Of a stretch of DNA of 18,089 nucleotides, positions 16,139 to 18,089 are shown piece by piece (position 1 is the stretch's first letter; each line of letters starts with the position of its first letter). Below the pieces are notes generated by a model. The model had not been told where the DNA came from. It ran no database searches and saw only the letters and a list, made by a program, of their open reading frames with translations. The DNA comes from Thelonectria olida (taxonomy: Eukaryota > Ascomycota > Sordariomycetes > Hypocreales > Nectriaceae), in the NCBI GenBank assembly GCA_020736575.1, contig JAGPYM010000143.1, forward strand, positions 1 through 18,089, written 5' to 3'. The translations under genes and the position numbers were made by a program.

Positions 16139-18089
16139 ATGGCCGATTCTTCTAGCTATTACAAGACTGAAAATATATCTTCTAATATTAAAAAATAGTT
16201 TCTATTTCTTCTTTTTTATATTCTAATTTTATAAATTCGAAATTTAATAAGCCGGATTTTAAATTAGAAGACCCTTTTAAATTAAAAATCTATATTTGTA
16301 TAAATAAGCTTTTTACTAGATGCCTTCTTCCAATCAACCTGTTAAAAGATAGGAAAATAATTATTAGTTATATAATATAAGTTATTTTCTATTATTAGTT
16401 ATTTATTTTAATTTTTATAGTTATTCTTTTAGCCAAATTGTTAAAATTCAAGGCTTTATTACTTCTAATTTCTAATAGTATTATAAGAATAATCATATTT
16501 CTATTACTTATAATAAGCAATCTAAAGGTTCTAGAAAAAGAAGTAAGTTTTTTTATTAATTAGTCTATTTTTAATATTAATTAAATTTTAGAGCTAGATT
16601 TACTTTTAAGCCCAAATTCTAGGGAAATTTCTGTAATTTAAATATTAAAAAAACAACCTAGAATTAATTCTTTATTTAATAAAGAAGAGGCTATTTAAAA
16701 GGTTCTTAATTTTCTTATAGAAAATAACCTTCCTTTTAGAGCTTTAAATAGCTCTTCTTTTTAATAACTATTAAAATATTTTAATAGGTATTTAATACTT
16801 TATTTCTATTTATTATATTTTCTAATAAGAAAATACTAATTATTTTTTAATAATTTCCCTATAATTAATAAGTAGAAAATTAAGTTTACTTTATAAAAGG
16901 CTTATAATTTAAATTTAAATAACTTAAATTAATAATTAGCAGTTAATATTAAATTATTAGGGAAATTTTCTATAATTTTTAATATTTAAACTACTAATAA
17001 TTAAAATGCCTATTTAAATATTATTTTAACTTATATTAATTCTAATTTTAAATTAGAATATAAGCTTATTAATTAGTATGTATATTCTTATAAAATAACC
17101 TTCTAACTAGTTTTTTAGGCTTTAATTATTTAGATAAAAGTTATATAGAAATATATATCTATAAGCAATTTTTAAATCCTTTAGATATTTATCCTTCTAT
17201 TAATATTTAAAATATTTTTAAGTAAGTTTTAATGAATTTCTATTAAATATATTTACTAATTAAATTAGTATTACTATAAATAATATATTAAATAATAATC
17301 GATTTTTAAATGCTTTTAATCCTATTTATTTAAATACTTTAATAAGCTATTTAAAAATAATATTAGGTATATTAGTTATATTTTAAATATTATAGCTTAG
17401 GATATTGTTAAAAAATGTTTAGATTCTAATTTTTTAGATTTTTATTATTTAAATATATAAATATTATATTTTAGAAAGTTTAAAAGCTTTAAAAGAATTT
17501 AAATTTAATACTTTAAGTTTTAATAGTAAATTATTAATTTTATTTATTATATATATATATATTAATTTTCTTTTAGCTCTTATTAGCCATTTAAAACAAT
17601 TAGTTATAATTATTAAATATACTTAAGAGGGTAAAAGCTTATTAGAAGAAGGAATTAATAAATTTAAATTAAAAGGTTTTTTACCTTCTCATTTTAATAA
17701 GAAATTAATTCTTTTAAATAAGTTATTTTTTATATTTCTATTAGTTTTTTTTTATTATTACTTTACTAATTAATATTTTAAATAATATTACTAATGGAAT
17801 TTAACTTATTATATAATTAATACTACTCTTTTATTAAAAGATCCTATTAATTATATAATTAAGAATTCTATAATAAGGAAGTTAAAAAGGTGGCTTTTAG
17901 TAATAATAATTAATAGCTTTAAAATAGTTAGAAAGATTTTTTAAGCTTTTTAAAGCTTTTAATTAAATTATAGGGCTAGCTTTATATAACTATTCCTTAT
18001 AGCTTATTATATATTTATTAATTATATAATAAGCTAGAAGACCTTTCTAAATATTTTAAGGATAAACTAAAAATTCTAATTAATAAGTT
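16139..18089 (+). pseudogene. RIP-destroyed hAT-family transposase gene, continuing past the right edge
   Basis: hAT transposases are DDE-type enzymes that cut and paste DNA transposons with 8-bp target duplications. The relic starts ATGGCCGATTCTTCTAGC at 16139, the best-preserved stretch. Later pieces match the family in order: a possible BED-finger remnant near 16460-16530 (ITSNF..YYKNNHI); NFLIENNLPFRALNSSSF (about 16710-16760), a fungal hAT hallmark; GKFSIIFNI-TTNN-NAYLNI and SNFKLEYKLIN (16960-17070), matching the first catalytic strand; NNRFLNAFNP near 17300; YISYILNIIA-DIVKKCLD (17368 onward), matching the CxAHxLNLxxQD block; a WN(S)TY-like WNLTYYII at 17795; and LYITIPYSLLYIY-LYNKLED near 17980-18040. 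Stops are TAA/TAG at Gln or Trp positions. The expected catalytic Asp is Asn (16981-16983) and the expected Cys and His of CxAH are both Tyr. The C-terminal dimerisation domain would lie beyond the window. Confidence 0.8.

Larger units (their letters stand above)
9250..18089. other. AT-rich isochore of RIP-saturated repeats
   Basis: From about 9250 G and C nearly vanish; by eye GC is about 10% around 9300-10600 and 15-20% further right. TA, TTA and ATT words dominate, no intact ORF survives, and repeats of several kinds fill the block. This is the classic result of repeat-induced point mutation, which converts C to T on both strands of duplicated DNA in ascomycetes. The left boundary is sharp, within a few tens of bases. 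The stretch 13534-14259 holds no recognised repeat or gene beyond this general composition. Confidence 0.9.

Overview
The window comes from a filamentous ascomycete (Pezizomycotina-type) genome. The evidence is short spliceosomal introns (65 and 52 bp, GT...AG), a fungal-specific seven-helix membrane protein (DUF7703-like), a fungal UMTA/LaeA-type methyltransferase, and a two-compartment composition. The left half (about 1-9250) has ordinary base composition. The right half (about 9250-18089) is an extreme AT block that looks like transposon debris saturated by repeat-induced point mutation (RIP, C-to-T and G-to-A).

Left half. A possible gene 3' end touches the left edge (2-148, +). One apparently intact gene follows, a DUF7703-like membrane protein (593-1564, +). 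After that come four relics of enzyme genes: a 4-coumarate:CoA-ligase-like adenylate-forming enzyme (1764-3543, -), broken by a perfect 28-bp tandem duplication and a second frameshift; the first ~19 residues of a 2-oxoglutarate/Fe(II) (isopenicillin-N-synthase-like) oxygenase (4496-4597, +); a class II DAHP synthase (about 5095-6251, +) with about five frameshifts and several stops; and a UMTA/LaeA-like SAM methyltransferase (6668-7717, -) with one frameshift and one nonsense codon. A CoA ligase, an oxygenase, a shikimate-entry enzyme and a methyltransferase side by side look like a dead secondary-metabolite gene cluster that could have made an aromatic or shikimate-derived product. That reading is inference, since no core synthase is visible. 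A possible 5' gene fragment (8982-9257, +) stops where the AT block begins.

Right half. From about 9250, GC falls by eye to roughly 10-20% with no intact ORF. The block is structured. It holds a 25-bp minisatellite (9491-9615), several diverged copies of two repeat modules in direct and inverted orientation (about 9378-13405), a large fold-back palindrome centred near 12340, a short perfect hairpin (13500-13533), a possible RIP-eroded ORF of unknown family (about 14260-15020), a 20-bp palindrome at its end, ~180-bp tandem repeats (about 15370-15705), and a 14-bp minisatellite (15880-16033). Just downstream of that array is the RIP-destroyed transposase gene of a hAT-type DNA transposon (16139 to past the right edge).

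How it fits together: the functional content is probably only the membrane protein. The rest records the death of a metabolic cluster next to a growing transposon/RIP compartment. Some lesions in the enzyme relics (CAG to TAG, and apparent GGC to GAC and CGC to TGC) are RIP-type transitions, as if RIP leaked into the flank. Others are indels. No tRNA, rRNA or CRISPR array was seen.
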